Assembly: GCF_035918015.1 (NCBI RefSeq)
Contig: NZ_CP109132.1
Span: 6,014,001-6,078,000 of the forward strand
DNA: 64,000 bases
Direction of reading: 5' to 3'
Source: Streptomyces sp. NBC_01754
GTDB taxonomy: Bacteria > Actinomycetota > Actinomycetes > Streptomycetales > Streptomycetaceae
Below the pieces are notes generated by a model. The model did no database searches. It saw only the letters and a program-made list of their open reading frames with translations, and was not told where the DNA came from. Position 1 is the stretch's first letter. Every line of letters begins with the position of its first letter. The translations under genes were made by a program, and so were the position numbers. Of this stretch, positions 52,304 through 61,872 are shown one piece after another.

Positions 52304-52717
52304 TCAGAGTCTCCGGAGTCCGTCACGTACGGCGGTGAGCAGGCCCATGCCGGCACCGCCCGATGCCCGCGCCACCGTCAGCGGGGCACGGGCCAGCAGC
52401 AGCCCCTGGGCGACCAGGTCCGCCAGCAGGATCTTGGTGACCGAGACCGGCAGATCGAGGCCGGCGGACACCTCGGCGACCGCGGCCGACCGCCGGCAGA
52501 GGTCGAGGATCGCGCGGTGCTCGGGCTGGAGCCGGCCCGCGCGCAGCGGGAGACCGCGCTCGTCCACCGGGTCCTCGACCGTGGTCAGCACGGTGATGAG
52601 GCTGAAGTCGTCCCGCTCGGGAGCGGTCCGGCCACGGGTGATGGTGTACGGCCGCACCATGGTGCCGGCCGCGTCCTCCTCGGGCTGCTCCTCGTCCCGA
52701 CAGGGATAGGGCGTCAC
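52304..52717 (-). CDS. cvnC: DUF742 protein (CvnC type)
   Basis: The 137-residue protein has VRPYTITRGRTAP, LQPEHRAILDLCRRSAAVAEVSAGLDLPVSVTKILLADLVAQGLL and the terminal LLTAVRDGLRRL. The winged-helix pattern and order match other conservons. Its start overlaps the end of cvnB by four bases. Confidence 0.94.
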   Translation of the reverse strand: MTPYPCRDEEQPEEDAAGTMVRPYTITRGRTAPERDDFSLITVLTTVEDPVDERGLPLRAGRLQPEHRAILDLCRRSAAVAEVSAGLDLPVSVTKILLADLVAQGLLLARAPLTVARASGGAGMGLLTAVRDGLRRL

Positions 52718-53151
52718 ACCCGCTGCCCGTCCCCGGTACCGAAGGCGTCGAAGTCACCGCGCGCCGGCGCCGTGAGCTTCTGGCCGACCTGCTGCACGAG
52801 GTTGTGCATCGCCAGGGACATCACCTCGGCGTCGACCTCCTGAGAGGCGACGACGGCGAGGTGGGTGCCCTGGCCGGCCGTGATGATGAACAGCCAGAGA
52901 TCGGCGAGCTCGACGATGACCTGATGCACGGTGCCGCCGTCGAACAGCTGGCCGACCCCGCGCGCGAGGCTCTGCTGGCCCGTGCATATCGCGGCGAGCC
53001 GTTCGGCGTCCGCCCGCTCGATGGTCTGTGAGTGACTCACGACCAGACCGTCGTCGGAGAGCAGCACGGCGTTCCTGGTCTCGGCGACCGAGTCCACCAA
53101 ACCGTCGAGGAGCCAGTCCAGATCCTGGAGGGTGGCCGTTGTGCGTGTCAT
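52714..53151 (-). CDS. cvnB: Roadblock/LC7-domain protein (CvnB type)
   Basis: The 145-residue roadblock/LC7 protein has LDWLLDGLVDSVAETRNAVLLSDDGLVVSHS, GGTVHQVIVELADLWLFIITAGQGTHLAVVAS and MHNLVQQVGQKL. ATG at 53151 (MTRTTATLQDL) is chosen over the longer reading, which overlaps the sensor gene and has Arg/Pro-rich composition. It should modulate the GTPase of the same operon. Confidence 0.94.
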   Translation of the reverse strand: MTRTTATLQDLDWLLDGLVDSVAETRNAVLLSDDGLVVSHSQTIERADAERLAAICTGQQSLARGVGQLFDGGTVHQVIVELADLWLFIITAGQGTHLAVVASQEVDAEVMSLAMHNLVQQVGQKLTAPARGDFDAFGTGDGQRV

Positions 53152-53164
53152 GACCGTTCTTCTC

Positions 53165-55978
53165 TCATGAGGAGGGCGGGGTGGGGTGGTCGGGCGGGCG
53201 CGGCGGCTCGGCCGCCGCACGCGCCGCGCGGGACCTTCGCTGGAACGCCCCGATCGCGGCACCGGCCCGGCGGGGGGCGGGCCGGAGCAGCGGGTTCTCG
53301 TCCCAGCTCGGAGGCTTGGGCGGGCTGTTGCGGGACGTGGGGCCCACCCGCAGTTCGTCCACCAGGCTGGCCTGGCGCACCCGGCGGGGCAGCGGGGGTT
53401 CCCCGCCGGTGACCGCGGGGGACGGCCGGTCGGCCGTGCCCGTGGCGGCGGCCTCCGGCCCCGCGGCCGGGACCGGTGCGGCGGGTGGACGCGGGGCGGG
53501 CTCGTGGCCGGGAACGTCGTCGTGGGGCCGCGGAGCGCCGCCGGCCGGGGGGTACGGGCCGTACGTCTGGTCCGGGGCCGGGTGGCGCTCCCCGGTGACC
53601 GGGTACGGGTGGCCGGTGAACGGTTCCCCGGCCGTCCCGTACGGCTCCTCCGGCCCGGTGTACGGGTGCCCGGACACCGGGCCGGGCTGCTCGGCGTCGG
53701 GGAAGGGACGGCCGGACCCTGCCGGATACGGGTCGGCGAAGGCCCCGTACGGCGGCTGGTCCGGTGTCCCGTACGGGGTCCCGGGCCCGTCCGCCGGTCC
53801 GGCGGACGGGACGTGCCGCTCCGGTCCGCCGAGGTGTCCGGCCGGGCGGTCGGACCGGGCCGGGTGGTCGGCCAGGGTGGTGACCCCGGCCGGTGCCCTG
53901 CCCCGTACCCGGGCCGGCAGCGGCTCCGAGGGGTCGTCCGGGGCGAGTTCCGGCGCGGACGGGGCGGGGGCGTCCGGTACCGCCGCCACCGCCACCGGCC
54001 CGGAGCGCGGCCCGGGAACGGTCAGTTCGTCGGGGATCAGGACGACCACACGGGTACCGCCGAAGGCGGAAGGCCGGAATTCCACCCGCAGTCCGTGCTG
54101 GTCCGCGAGACGCGCGATCACGTAGAGGCCGAGCCGGATGTCCTCGGCGTGGGCCAGCACGTCCATCCGGGGCGGACGGCTCATCAGTTCGTTGGCATGC
54201 GCGAGCTGTTCCTCGTCCATGCCCAGGCCGCGGTCCTCGACCTCGACGGCCAGGCCCCGGCTCACCTTGGCGGCGCGTACCTCGACCGGGCTGGGCGGCC
54301 GGGAGAAGCTCAGCGCGTTCTCGATGAGCTCGGCCAGGACGTGGGAGACCGGGCCGACGGCCCGCTCGGACAGCCACGGGTCGCTGTCGAGGTCCAGCAC
54401 GACCCGGCGGTAGTCCTGCACCTCGCCCTGAGCCGCCCGCATGACGTCCAGCAGCGGCACGGGCTTGCGCCACCGCCGGTGCGGCGAACCGCCGGAGAGG
54501 ATCACCAGGTTCTCCTCGTACCGGCGCAGACGTGCCGTGAGGTGGTCCAGGTCGAAGAGACCGTCGAGGATCTCCGGGTCCTCGTGCTTGCGTTCGAGCT
54601 CGTCCAGTTTCTTCAGCTGCTGGCCGATCAGCTGCTGGGTACGGCGCGCGATGCGCTGGAGCAGCCGCTCGAAGCCGCGGTGCTGGTCCGCCTGTCTGAC
54701 GGCGGCCTCGAGGGCACTGGTGCGTGCCTGGTTGAGCGCGCCGCCGAGCCGGGTCAGCTCGTCGCCGCCCTCCCCGGGGGCGTCGATCGCGCGGGCCTCG
54801 GCCTCGACGTCGATCTTCTCGCCCTGCGCCAGCCGCTCGATGACGTCCGGAAGCGCCTTCTCCAGTTCCTCGGCCCGTTCCTGGAGCCCCAGGACGCGCC
54901 GGCGGAGGGTGCGTGTGAGACGCCAGGTGGTCCAGGCCACCACGACGACCGCGACCAGACCGATCACCGAGGTGAGGACCATCTTGACGAGCAGCGACAT
55001 GACGCTGTCCTTGCCCGTCGCCACGACCGCGTCGGTGCGCTGCTCCAGCAGGTCGACCAGCCGCGGGGTGACCGCGTCCATGGCCTCACGCCAGGCCGTC
55101 TCGTCCGCGTCCAGCTCGACGAAGCCGGACCGGTCGGCCGCCACCGGGCCCAGGACCCGCTTCTCGATCTCCGTCTTGGCCGCCCAGGCGGAACCCTCCG
55201 TCAGCTCCCGCCACTGGTCCTGCTCGTTCTCGGGCAGGTAGGGGACGACCTTGGTCCCGGTCTGGAAGGCCTGGCCGGAGACCGCTTCCCGGACCTCCTG
55301 GAGGTCCTCCGTGCTCAGCCTGCCCGCGGCCCAGCCGCGGGCCAGGACCGCGTCCGAGCGGGAGATCATCTCCTTGGCCCAGAAGAGGTCCACGAGCGGT
55401 TGTCCCAACTGGGTGATCTCGCCGTTGTCCACATGGCTGAGCGCCGCGAAGAGCTGGAGGTCCACGGCGATCAGGTCCGTGTAGTACGCGTAGACGGCCT
55501 TCTGCTGCCTGCCGTCACCCTCGTCGACCAGGGTGCGCTGGGCGGGCAGCTGGTTCATGGCCTCTCGTGCCCTGCCGACCGCGTCCCGCACCTCGGCGGG
55601 GGCGTCGTCGGCGCTCACGTCCGAGAGCGACTGGAAGGTGTCGACCGCCTCGTCGGTGCGGGCGCGCTGCTGTTCCAGCGCCGTACGGGAGGCGTCCGGG
55701 CGGGACAGCGCCTCCGCGCTGAGCCGACGTTCCTCCTGGAGGTTGTAGTAGACGATGTTGGACGGTTGGCCGGCTTGCGCGGCCAAGAGTCCTTGGGCTG
55801 CCTGGCGTTGGAAGTCGAGCAGTGTCTGGCCGCTGGTGACCGCCCAGAGGGCTGCCAGGGCGACACCGGGGACGACGGCCAGGACGAGAAGGGCTGTCCG
55901 CAACGACATGTGTGTCGAGTCGGTCCGCCGGGACGCGCGCGTGCGCAGGGGGTGCTCCTTGACGATGGGGCCGGCCAA
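53165..55978 (-). CDS. cvnA: NIT-domain sensor kinase (CvnA type)
   Basis: The 937-residue membrane sensor has a first helix (about 28-47), an extracellular NIT-type (nitrate/nitrite-sensing-like) helical domain (about 55-320) and a second helix (about 332-352). A HAMP-like and coiled linker follow, then a HATPase domain (about 555-660; ELIENALSFSRPP, DRGLGMDEE) and a long Pro/Gly-rich tail. A nitrate-type ligand is possible from the fold, not shown. TTG at 55978 gives a short basic N-terminus; ATG at 55909 is the alternative, and neither has a strong Shine-Dalgarno. A 19-bp palindrome lies just upstream. Confidence 0.9.
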   Translation of the reverse strand: MAGPIVKEHPLRTRASRRTDSTHMSLRTALLVLAVVPGVALAALWAVTSGQTLLDFQRQAAQGLLAAQAGQPSNIVYYNLQEERRLSAEALSRPDASRTALEQQRARTDEAVDTFQSLSDVSADDAPAEVRDAVGRAREAMNQLPAQRTLVDEGDGRQQKAVYAYYTDLIAVDLQLFAALSHVDNGEITQLGQPLVDLFWAKEMISRSDAVLARGWAAGRLSTEDLQEVREAVSGQAFQTGTKVVPYLPENEQDQWRELTEGSAWAAKTEIEKRVLGPVAADRSGFVELDADETAWREAMDAVTPRLVDLLEQRTDAVVATGKDSVMSLLVKMVLTSVIGLVAVVVVAWTTWRLTRTLRRRVLGLQERAEELEKALPDVIERLAQGEKIDVEAEARAIDAPGEGGDELTRLGGALNQARTSALEAAVRQADQHRGFERLLQRIARRTQQLIGQQLKKLDELERKHEDPEILDGLFDLDHLTARLRRYEENLVILSGGSPHRRWRKPVPLLDVMRAAQGEVQDYRRVVLDLDSDPWLSERAVGPVSHVLAELIENALSFSRPPSPVEVRAAKVSRGLAVEVEDRGLGMDEEQLAHANELMSRPPRMDVLAHAEDIRLGLYVIARLADQHGLRVEFRPSAFGGTRVVVLIPDELTVPGPRSGPVAVAAVPDAPAPSAPELAPDDPSEPLPARVRGRAPAGVTTLADHPARSDRPAGHLGGPERHVPSAGPADGPGTPYGTPDQPPYGAFADPYPAGSGRPFPDAEQPGPVSGHPYTGPEEPYGTAGEPFTGHPYPVTGERHPAPDQTYGPYPPAGGAPRPHDDVPGHEPAPRPPAAPVPAAGPEAAATGTADRPSPAVTGGEPPLPRRVRQASLVDELRVGPTSRNSPPKPPSWDENPLLRPAPRRAGAAIGAFQRRSRAARAAAEPPRPPDHPTPPSS

Positions 55979-55986
55979 TGACTTGT

Positions 55987-56005
55987 CAAATCCATACAGG
56001 ATTTG
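55987..56005. promoter_or_regulatory. 19-bp palindrome upstream of cvnA
   Basis: CAAATCC and GGATTTG are exact complements separated by ATACA. The site lies nine bases from the proposed TTG start, in an AT-rich patch. It could be a repressor operator or leader structure. Confidence 0.5.
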
Positions 56006-56528
56006 GACACATGGATATTAGCCACAATGCAAAAGAGGTGAAGAGGTGGGCTCACATGTGCAACACGGCGCGTCCACACCTTCCACACGGCTGATACGCC
56101 GAAGCCCCCGGACGTCCGCGGCCGTTCGAGCGGTGGTGTCACCGAGAGCTACCGGATCCGCCCGTCGCCGGACGGGTGGGCCCTCGCCACCACGGCCCCG
56201 ACGGGGTGCCGCACGAGGAGCCCGGGGGCCAGGCCCGGGGAAGTACCCGCACGTGAACGGCGTGCCACCGGGCCGAGCGGGCGCGGAGGCCGGTATTCCG
56301 CAAGGCCGGTGCGGGCCGATCCGGCTGACGTGGTGTGGGAGATGACCCTGCGGGAACACGCCTCTCCGTGACCGCGGTGGAGCGTGTACCGGCCTCGTCC
56401 GGGCGGCCCCGGGATCAGTGGTCCGCGCCCCACGCGGCGCGCCGGACGGGTGAACGGAGCCATGCGATATATCTGTATTCGGTGCCCTTCGTTCGCTCTG
56501 CTCCTTTTGTCCTCTCGGTCCCTCCGTC
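56006..56528. other. Divergent gap between conservon and Mrp operon
   Basis: The 523-base region should contain both divergent promoters. GATATATCTGTATTC at 56464-56478 is the most promoter-like AT patch on the Mrp side. No Shine-Dalgarno precedes the mrpA GTG. No gene is supported. Confidence 0.4.
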
Positions 56529-59429
56529 GTGATCACGCTCATCGTCTGTCACTTCGCCCTCGCGGCCTGCGCGGCTCCGCTGGTGCGCCGGCTGGGACGG
56601 CGTGCCTTCCTGGTGCTCGCGCTGCCGCCCGCCGCCGCCACGGTGTGGGCGGCCACCACCTGGAGCGGCGCGGCGGCCGGAGAAGCGGTCACCTGGACCT
56701 GGAAGTGGATCCCGGACTACGACGTCTCGCTCGGCCTGCGCCTGGACGCCCTCTCCGAGCTGATGGTGCTGCTCGCCGCGGGGATCGGCACGCTCGTCCT
56801 GCTGTACTGCGCCTCGTACTTCGCCGACGACTCGCCCCGGCTGGGCTCCTTCGCCGGGAACCTGCTCGCCTTCGCCGGGGCGATGCTCGCCCTGGTCCTC
56901 TCGGACGACCTGATCTCCCTCTACGTCTTCTGGGAGCTCACCACGGTCTTCTCCTACCTGCTGATCGGCCACGGCAGCGAACGCAAGCAGAACCGCAGGT
57001 CCGCCCTCCAGTCCCTCACCGTCACCGCGCTGGGCGGCCTCGCCATGCTGGTCGGATTCCTGATCATCGGTCAGGCGGCGGGCACCTACCGCATCTCCGC
57101 GATCGTCGCCCGCCCGCCCGACACCACGCTCGCCGTGTCGGTCGCCGTCGCCCTCGTGCTGTGCGGGGCCCTGTCGAAGTCCGCCATCTGGCCGTTCAGC
57201 CTCTGGCTGCCCAACGCGATGGCCGCCCCCACCCCCGTCAGCGCCTACCTGCACGCCGCCGCCATGGTGAAGGCGGGCGTCTATCTGGTGGCTCGGCTCG
57301 CCCCCGCCTTCGCCGACGTACCCCTGTGGCGGCCCGCCGTCCTCGTGCTCGGCGGGGCCACCATGCTGCTCGGCGGCTGGCGTGCGCTGCGTCTCAACGA
57401 CCTGAAACTCGTCCTGGCCTACGGGACCGTCAGCCAGCTCGGCTTCCTCGTCGTGCTCGCCGGGGCGGGCAACCGCGACGCCGCGCTCGCCGCCGGCGCC
57501 ATGATCCTGGGGCACGCCCTGTTCAAGGCCGCGCTGTTCCTCGTCACGGGGATCATCGACCATGCCACCGGCACCCGTGACCTGCGCAGACTCTCCGGGG
57601 TCGGCCGCTCGTCGCCCTGGCTCGCCGCGACGGCCGTGCTCGCCGCCGCGTCCATGGCCGCCCTGCCCCCCTTCCTCGGCTTCGCCGCGAAGGAGGCCGC
57701 CTTCGACGCGCTGCTGCACGGCGGCGCCGCCGACCGCTGGGTGCCGGCCGTCACCGTCGCGGGCTCGGCGCTGACCGTCGCGTACACCCTGCGCTTCGTC
57801 TGGGGAGCCTTCGCCCGCAAGCCCGGCGTCGAGGACACCCCGGTGCACCGGGTGGGACCGGCCTTCCTGGCGCCGCCCGCGCTGCTCGCCCTCGCCTGCC
57901 TGGTCCTCGGCCCCGGCGTCGGCTGGACCGACGGGCTGCTGAGTGCGTACGCCGACGTGTTCCCCGCCCCGGACCACCCCTTCCAGCTCGCGCTCTGGCA
58001 CGGCTGGGGGACGGTCCTGGTGCTGTCCGCCGCGGCCTGGGTGGGCGGAGCCGGCCTCTTCGCGGCACGCGACGCCGTCACCCGGGTCTCCCGCCGGATC
58101 GCCTGGCCGACCGCCGACAGCGTCTTCGGCCATCTGCTGCTCGGTCTGGAACGCTTCGCGCTCCAGATCACCGGAACCGTCCAGCGCGGCTCGCTCTCCG
58201 TCTACCTCGCCACCACCATGCTGGTCATGCTGGGCGGCCAGCTGGCCGTGCTCGTCACCGACCGGCCCTGGGAACGGGCGGACGCGCCCCGCCTGTGGGA
58301 CACCCCGCTCCAGGGCGCGGTCGCGGTGCTGACCTGTGTGGCCGCGCTGCTCTGCCTGACCGTCAGCCGCCGGATGAAGGCCGTCGTCCTGGCCGGGCTG
58401 ACGGGATACGGCACCGCGCTGCTCTTCGTCGTCCAGGGGGCACCGGACCTGGCGCTCACCCAGTTCTGCGTGGAGACCGTGTCGATGATCGTGTTCGTGC
58501 TCATCCTGCGCCGGATGCCGGTGCACTTCGAGGAGTCGGTCAGCCGATGGCGGCGGGCGATCCGCGTCCCCGTCGCGCTGGGGGGCGCGGCCACGGTGGG
58601 GGTGGCGCTGTGGGTGACGGCCGCCGCCCGCACCGCCCCGCCGGCGGGGGCGGCCATGGTGGAGGAGATCGCGGACCACGGGCTGAAGGACGTCGTCGCC
58701 ACCATCCTGGTCGACCTGCGCGCCTGGGACACGATGGGGGAGTCCGCCGTGCTCGCCGCCGCCGCGATCGGGGTCACCAGCCTCATCTACGTACACCGCC
58801 GCAGCGAGGCCGACATGAAGCGGGGGGAGCTCCGCGGGGAGACCGCCTGGTCGCTGAGCACCACCACGCTGACCGGGGTGCCGCCGGGCGACGACACGGC
58901 TCCCGAACGCACCTGGCTGGCCGCCGGATCGACCCTCGCGCCCGAACACCGCTCGGTGGTCTTCGAAGTGGTCGCCCGGCTGGTCTTCCACCCGATCCTG
59001 GTCCTCTCGCTGTACCTGCTGTTCTGCGCGGAGAACATGCCGGGCGGGGGCTTCGTCGGCGGACTCGTCGCGGGGCTCGGCCTCATCACCCGCTACCTCG
59101 CCGGCGGCCGCTTCGAACTCGCGGAGGCCGCCCCCCTCCAGCCGGGACTCTTCACCGGCCTCGGGCTGTTCCTCTCCACCGGTGTCGCCCTGCTCGGCCT
59201 GGTCAACGGCACGGTGCTGCACGCCTGGAGCTACCACGGGCACCTGCCCGTCATCGGCGACTTCCACTTCGGTACGCCCGTCCTCTTCGACTGCGGTGTC
59301 TACCTCCTGGTCCTCGGCGTGGTCCTGGACATCGTGCGCGCGCTCGGCGCCAAGGTGGACCGGCAGATCGAACGGGCGGCCGGCGCACTCGCGCCCGCGG
59401 ACCCGGCGGCCGGAGGCACGGGCCGATGA
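56529..59429 (+). CDS. mrpA: Mrp Na+/H+ antiporter subunit A with fused B domain
   Basis: The 966-residue membrane protein is the NuoL-like core of the Mrp antiporter, which exchanges Na+ for H+ and supports pH and salt homeostasis. The NuoL-like part (about 1-640) includes LISLYVFWELTTVFSYLLIGHG, SAIWPFSLWLPNAMAAPTPVSAYLHAAAMVKAGVYLV and GHALFKAALFLVTGIIDHATG. The C-terminal MnhB domain (about 820-945) has PGGGFVGGLVAGLGLI. Fusion of A and B is typical of actinobacteria. GTG at 56529 has no Shine-Dalgarno. It overlaps mrpC by four bases. Confidence 0.96.
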   Translation: MITLIVCHFALAACAAPLVRRLGRRAFLVLALPPAAATVWAATTWSGAAAGEAVTWTWKWIPDYDVSLGLRLDALSELMVLLAAGIGTLVLLYCASYFADDSPRLGSFAGNLLAFAGAMLALVLSDDLISLYVFWELTTVFSYLLIGHGSERKQNRRSALQSLTVTALGGLAMLVGFLIIGQAAGTYRISAIVARPPDTTLAVSVAVALVLCGALSKSAIWPFSLWLPNAMAAPTPVSAYLHAAAMVKAGVYLVARLAPAFADVPLWRPAVLVLGGATMLLGGWRALRLNDLKLVLAYGTVSQLGFLVVLAGAGNRDAALAAGAMILGHALFKAALFLVTGIIDHATGTRDLRRLSGVGRSSPWLAATAVLAAASMAALPPFLGFAAKEAAFDALLHGGAADRWVPAVTVAGSALTVAYTLRFVWGAFARKPGVEDTPVHRVGPAFLAPPALLALACLVLGPGVGWTDGLLSAYADVFPAPDHPFQLALWHGWGTVLVLSAAAWVGGAGLFAARDAVTRVSRRIAWPTADSVFGHLLLGLERFALQITGTVQRGSLSVYLATTMLVMLGGQLAVLVTDRPWERADAPRLWDTPLQGAVAVLTCVAALLCLTVSRRMKAVVLAGLTGYGTALLFVVQGAPDLALTQFCVETVSMIVFVLILRRMPVHFEESVSRWRRAIRVPVALGGAATVGVALWVTAAARTAPPAGAAMVEEIADHGLKDVVATILVDLRAWDTMGESAVLAAAAIGVTSLIYVHRRSEADMKRGELRGETAWSLSTTTLTGVPPGDDTAPERTWLAAGSTLAPEHRSVVFEVVARLVFHPILVLSLYLLFCAENMPGGGFVGGLVAGLGLITRYLAGGRFELAEAAPLQPGLFTGLGLFLSTGVALLGLVNGTVLHAWSYHGHLPVIGDFHFGTPVLFDCGVYLLVLGVVLDIVRALGAKVDRQIERAAGALAPADPAAGGTGR

Positions 59430-60220
59430 CCGTCAGCGTCTCCCTGCTCGTGCCGGCCGTGATCCTGTGCGCGGTCGGCGGCGTCCTCATGCTCACCCGG
59501 CCGCTGACCCGCATCCTGCTCGGGGCGGTGATCGCGAGCAACGGCATCAACCTCCTGGTGGTCGCGTCGACCGGCCGGGCGGGCCAGGCACCGCTGCTCT
59601 ACGGGGTGGCGCTGAGCCGGGTCACCGACCCGCTGCCGCAGGCCATCGCGCTCACCGCCATCGTCATCACCCTCGCCACCACGGCGTTCCTGCTGGGCAT
59701 GGCCTACCGCGGCCACCAGCTGACCGGCACCGACGAGGTGCACGACGACCTGGAGGACCGGCGCATCGTCCTGCGCGCGGAGGTGCGGGGCGAATGGGCC
59801 GAGCTCCGCGAGGAGTACCGGACCGAGTCCGACCGCACGTCCGAGGAGCGCGACCGCTACCGAGAGGAGCGCGCCCGGCTGCGCGCCCGGCTGCGCGCCG
59901 ACCGCGCCCTCCAGGCCAGGGGCCGGGACGCCTCGGGCGATCTGTGGCACGACGTCCTGGGGGCCGATCCGGACGACTATCCGGACTCCGCGCCCCGGGG
60001 GCCGCTCCCTCCCGCCGGCACGGAACCCGCGGACGTCGACGCGCGGGGCTCGGCCCACGACACGGGCGCCGACCCCCCGGACCCGCCCGACGACGGCTCC
60101 CGGGGCCACGGCCACGGGCGGCACGGGGGGCAGGGCGAGGGCCCCGGCTCGACGGACGGCGACGGCTCCGGCCCCGCCGGCCCTGATCCCTCCGATCCCG
60201 ACCGAGGAGCCGCCGGATGA
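59426..60220 (+). CDS. mrpC: Mrp antiporter subunit C with long acidic tail
   Basis: The 264-residue protein has a NuoK-like domain (about 1-115; three helices, LLGAVIASNGINLLVVAS and DPLPQAIALTAIVITLATTAF) that matches MrpC. The remaining about 150 residues are extra: a charged Arg/Glu coil (about 115-180) and an Asp/Gly/Pro-rich tail. Usual MrpC is near 115-180 residues. ATG at 59426 is in the ATGA overlap with mrpA. Confidence 0.94.
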   Translation: MTVSVSLLVPAVILCAVGGVLMLTRPLTRILLGAVIASNGINLLVVASTGRAGQAPLLYGVALSRVTDPLPQAIALTAIVITLATTAFLLGMAYRGHQLTGTDEVHDDLEDRRIVLRAEVRGEWAELREEYRTESDRTSEERDRYREERARLRARLRADRALQARGRDASGDLWHDVLGADPDDYPDSAPRGPLPPAGTEPADVDARGSAHDTGADPPDPPDDGSRGHGHGRHGGQGEGPGSTDGDGSGPAGPDPSDPDRGAAG

Positions 60221-61872
60221 ACGCGCTCGTTCCCCTGCCGGTGCTGTTGCCGCTCTGCGCCACCGGCCTGAGCCTCGCCTTCGGTACCCGGCTCGCCCGG
60301 TTCCAGCGCTTCATCAGCGTCGCCGTGCTCAGCGCCGTACTCGGCCTCTCGCTGGTCCTGATGGTGGCGGCCGACCGGCGGGGCCCGCTCCACGTCGATC
60401 TCGGCGACTTCCCCCCGCCGCTCGGCATCACCCTGGTCGCCGACCGGCTGTCCGGGCTGATGCTCACCGTGTCCTCGGCGGTCACCCTCGCCGTGCTGGT
60501 CTACTCGCTCGGCCAGGGCATGGCCGACCGGGACCAGGAGACACCGGTCGCCGTGTTCCACCCCGCCTACCTCATCCTGGTGGCCGGAGTGTCCTGCACC
60601 TTCCTGGCGGGGGACCTCGTCAACCTCTTCGTCGCGTTCGAGATCATGCTGGTCGCCAGCTTCGTCCTGCTCACCCTCGGCGGCACCGGCCCCAGGATCC
60701 GGGCCGGCTCGACCTACGTCGTGATCTCACTGTTCTCCTCGATGCTGTTCCTGACCGGCATCGCCATGACCTACGCCGCGGCCGGAACCGTCAACTTCGC
60801 CCAGCTCTCCGCGCGGCTGCCCGAACTACCGCTCGGCGTACAGACCCTGATCCAGGCGATGCTGCTCACCGTCTTCGCCGTGAAGGCCGCCGTCTTCCCC
60901 GTCGCGGCCTGGCTCCCGGATTCCTATCCGACGGCGCCCGCCCCCGTCACCGCCGTCTTCGCGGGCCTGCTGACCAAGGTGGGTGTGTACTGCATACTGC
61001 GTACGGAGACCCTGCTCTTCCCCGGCAACCGGCTCGGCGACCTGCTGATGGCCGTGGCGCTGTTCTCGATGGTCGTGGGCATCCTCGGCGCGGTCGCGCA
61101 GACCGACCTGAAGCGGCTGTTCTCCTTCACCCTCATCAGCCACATCGGTTACATGATCTTCGGTATCGGACTCGCCACCCGCGAGTCGTACGGCGGGGCG
61201 ATCTTCTACGTCGTCCACCACATCACCGTGCAGACCACGCTCTTCCTCGTCGCCGGGCTGATCGAACGGCGCGGCGGCACCAACGAACTGACCCGGATCG
61301 GCGGACTGGCCAAGGCGGCCCCGGTCCTCGCGGTCCTCTTCTTCGTGCCGGCGATGAACCTGGCCGGGATCCCCCCGCTCTCCGGTTTCATCGGGAAGCT
61401 GGGCCTGATGCGGGCCGGGGTCGCCGACGGCAGTGTCTGGGCCTGGGTCCTGGTCGCCGGGGCGACCCTGACGAGCCTGCTCACCCTGTACGTGATGGCC
61501 AAGGTCTGGAACCTCGCGTTCTGGCGTGCCGAGCCCCCCGACCAGGCCGCCTACGGCACCGTCCTGGAGTCCGCCGACGACTCCGACGACGAAGACACCG
61601 ACACCGGGCCCGACCGGATCCCCGGATCCGGGGACGAGGGGGTCGGCAGACTGCCGGCACCGGCCGGGCAGGCCGTCGCGGCGAGCCTGCACGGGCGTGC
61701 CGTCACGACCACCACGAATCCGCCCGGCGCGATGACGGCGGCCACCGCGGCGGCGGTCGCCCTCGGCCTCGCCTTCACGGTGCTGGCCGGGCCGCTGACC
61801 GGCTTCACCGACCGCGCGGCCGCCGAGCTGATCGACCGCGGCCCCTACACCGAGGCGGTGCTCGGCCGGTGA
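60217..61872 (+). CDS. mrpD: Mrp antiporter subunit D
   Basis: The 551-residue NuoM/N-like membrane subunit has LVNLFVAFEIMLVASFVLLTLGG, AVKAAVFPVAAWLPDSYPTAPAPVTAVFAGLLTKVGVYC and a late GIPPLSGFIGKLGLM segment. The conserved Glu and Lys of the proton path are within these. An acidic insert (about 450-490, rich in Asp and Ser) lies near the C-terminus before the last helix. The start overlaps mrpC by four bases. Confidence 0.96.
   Translation: MNALVPLPVLLPLCATGLSLAFGTRLARFQRFISVAVLSAVLGLSLVLMVAADRRGPLHVDLGDFPPPLGITLVADRLSGLMLTVSSAVTLAVLVYSLGQGMADRDQETPVAVFHPAYLILVAGVSCTFLAGDLVNLFVAFEIMLVASFVLLTLGGTGPRIRAGSTYVVISLFSSMLFLTGIAMTYAAAGTVNFAQLSARLPELPLGVQTLIQAMLLTVFAVKAAVFPVAAWLPDSYPTAPAPVTAVFAGLLTKVGVYCILRTETLLFPGNRLGDLLMAVALFSMVVGILGAVAQTDLKRLFSFTLISHIGYMIFGIGLATRESYGGAIFYVVHHITVQTTLFLVAGLIERRGGTNELTRIGGLAKAAPVLAVLFFVPAMNLAGIPPLSGFIGKLGLMRAGVADGSVWAWVLVAGATLTSLLTLYVMAKVWNLAFWRAEPPDQAAYGTVLESADDSDDEDTDTGPDRIPGSGDEGVGRLPAPAGQAVAASLHGRAVTTTTNPPGAMTAATAAAVALGLAFTVLAGPLTGFTDRAAAELIDRGPYTEAVLGR

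Noticed and set aside
55909..55978. A CTG codon after AAGGAG as a possible rare start of the NIT sensor kinase
   Set aside because: CTG starts are very rare and the spacing alone is weak support; TTG at 55978 or ATG at 55909 are more usual.
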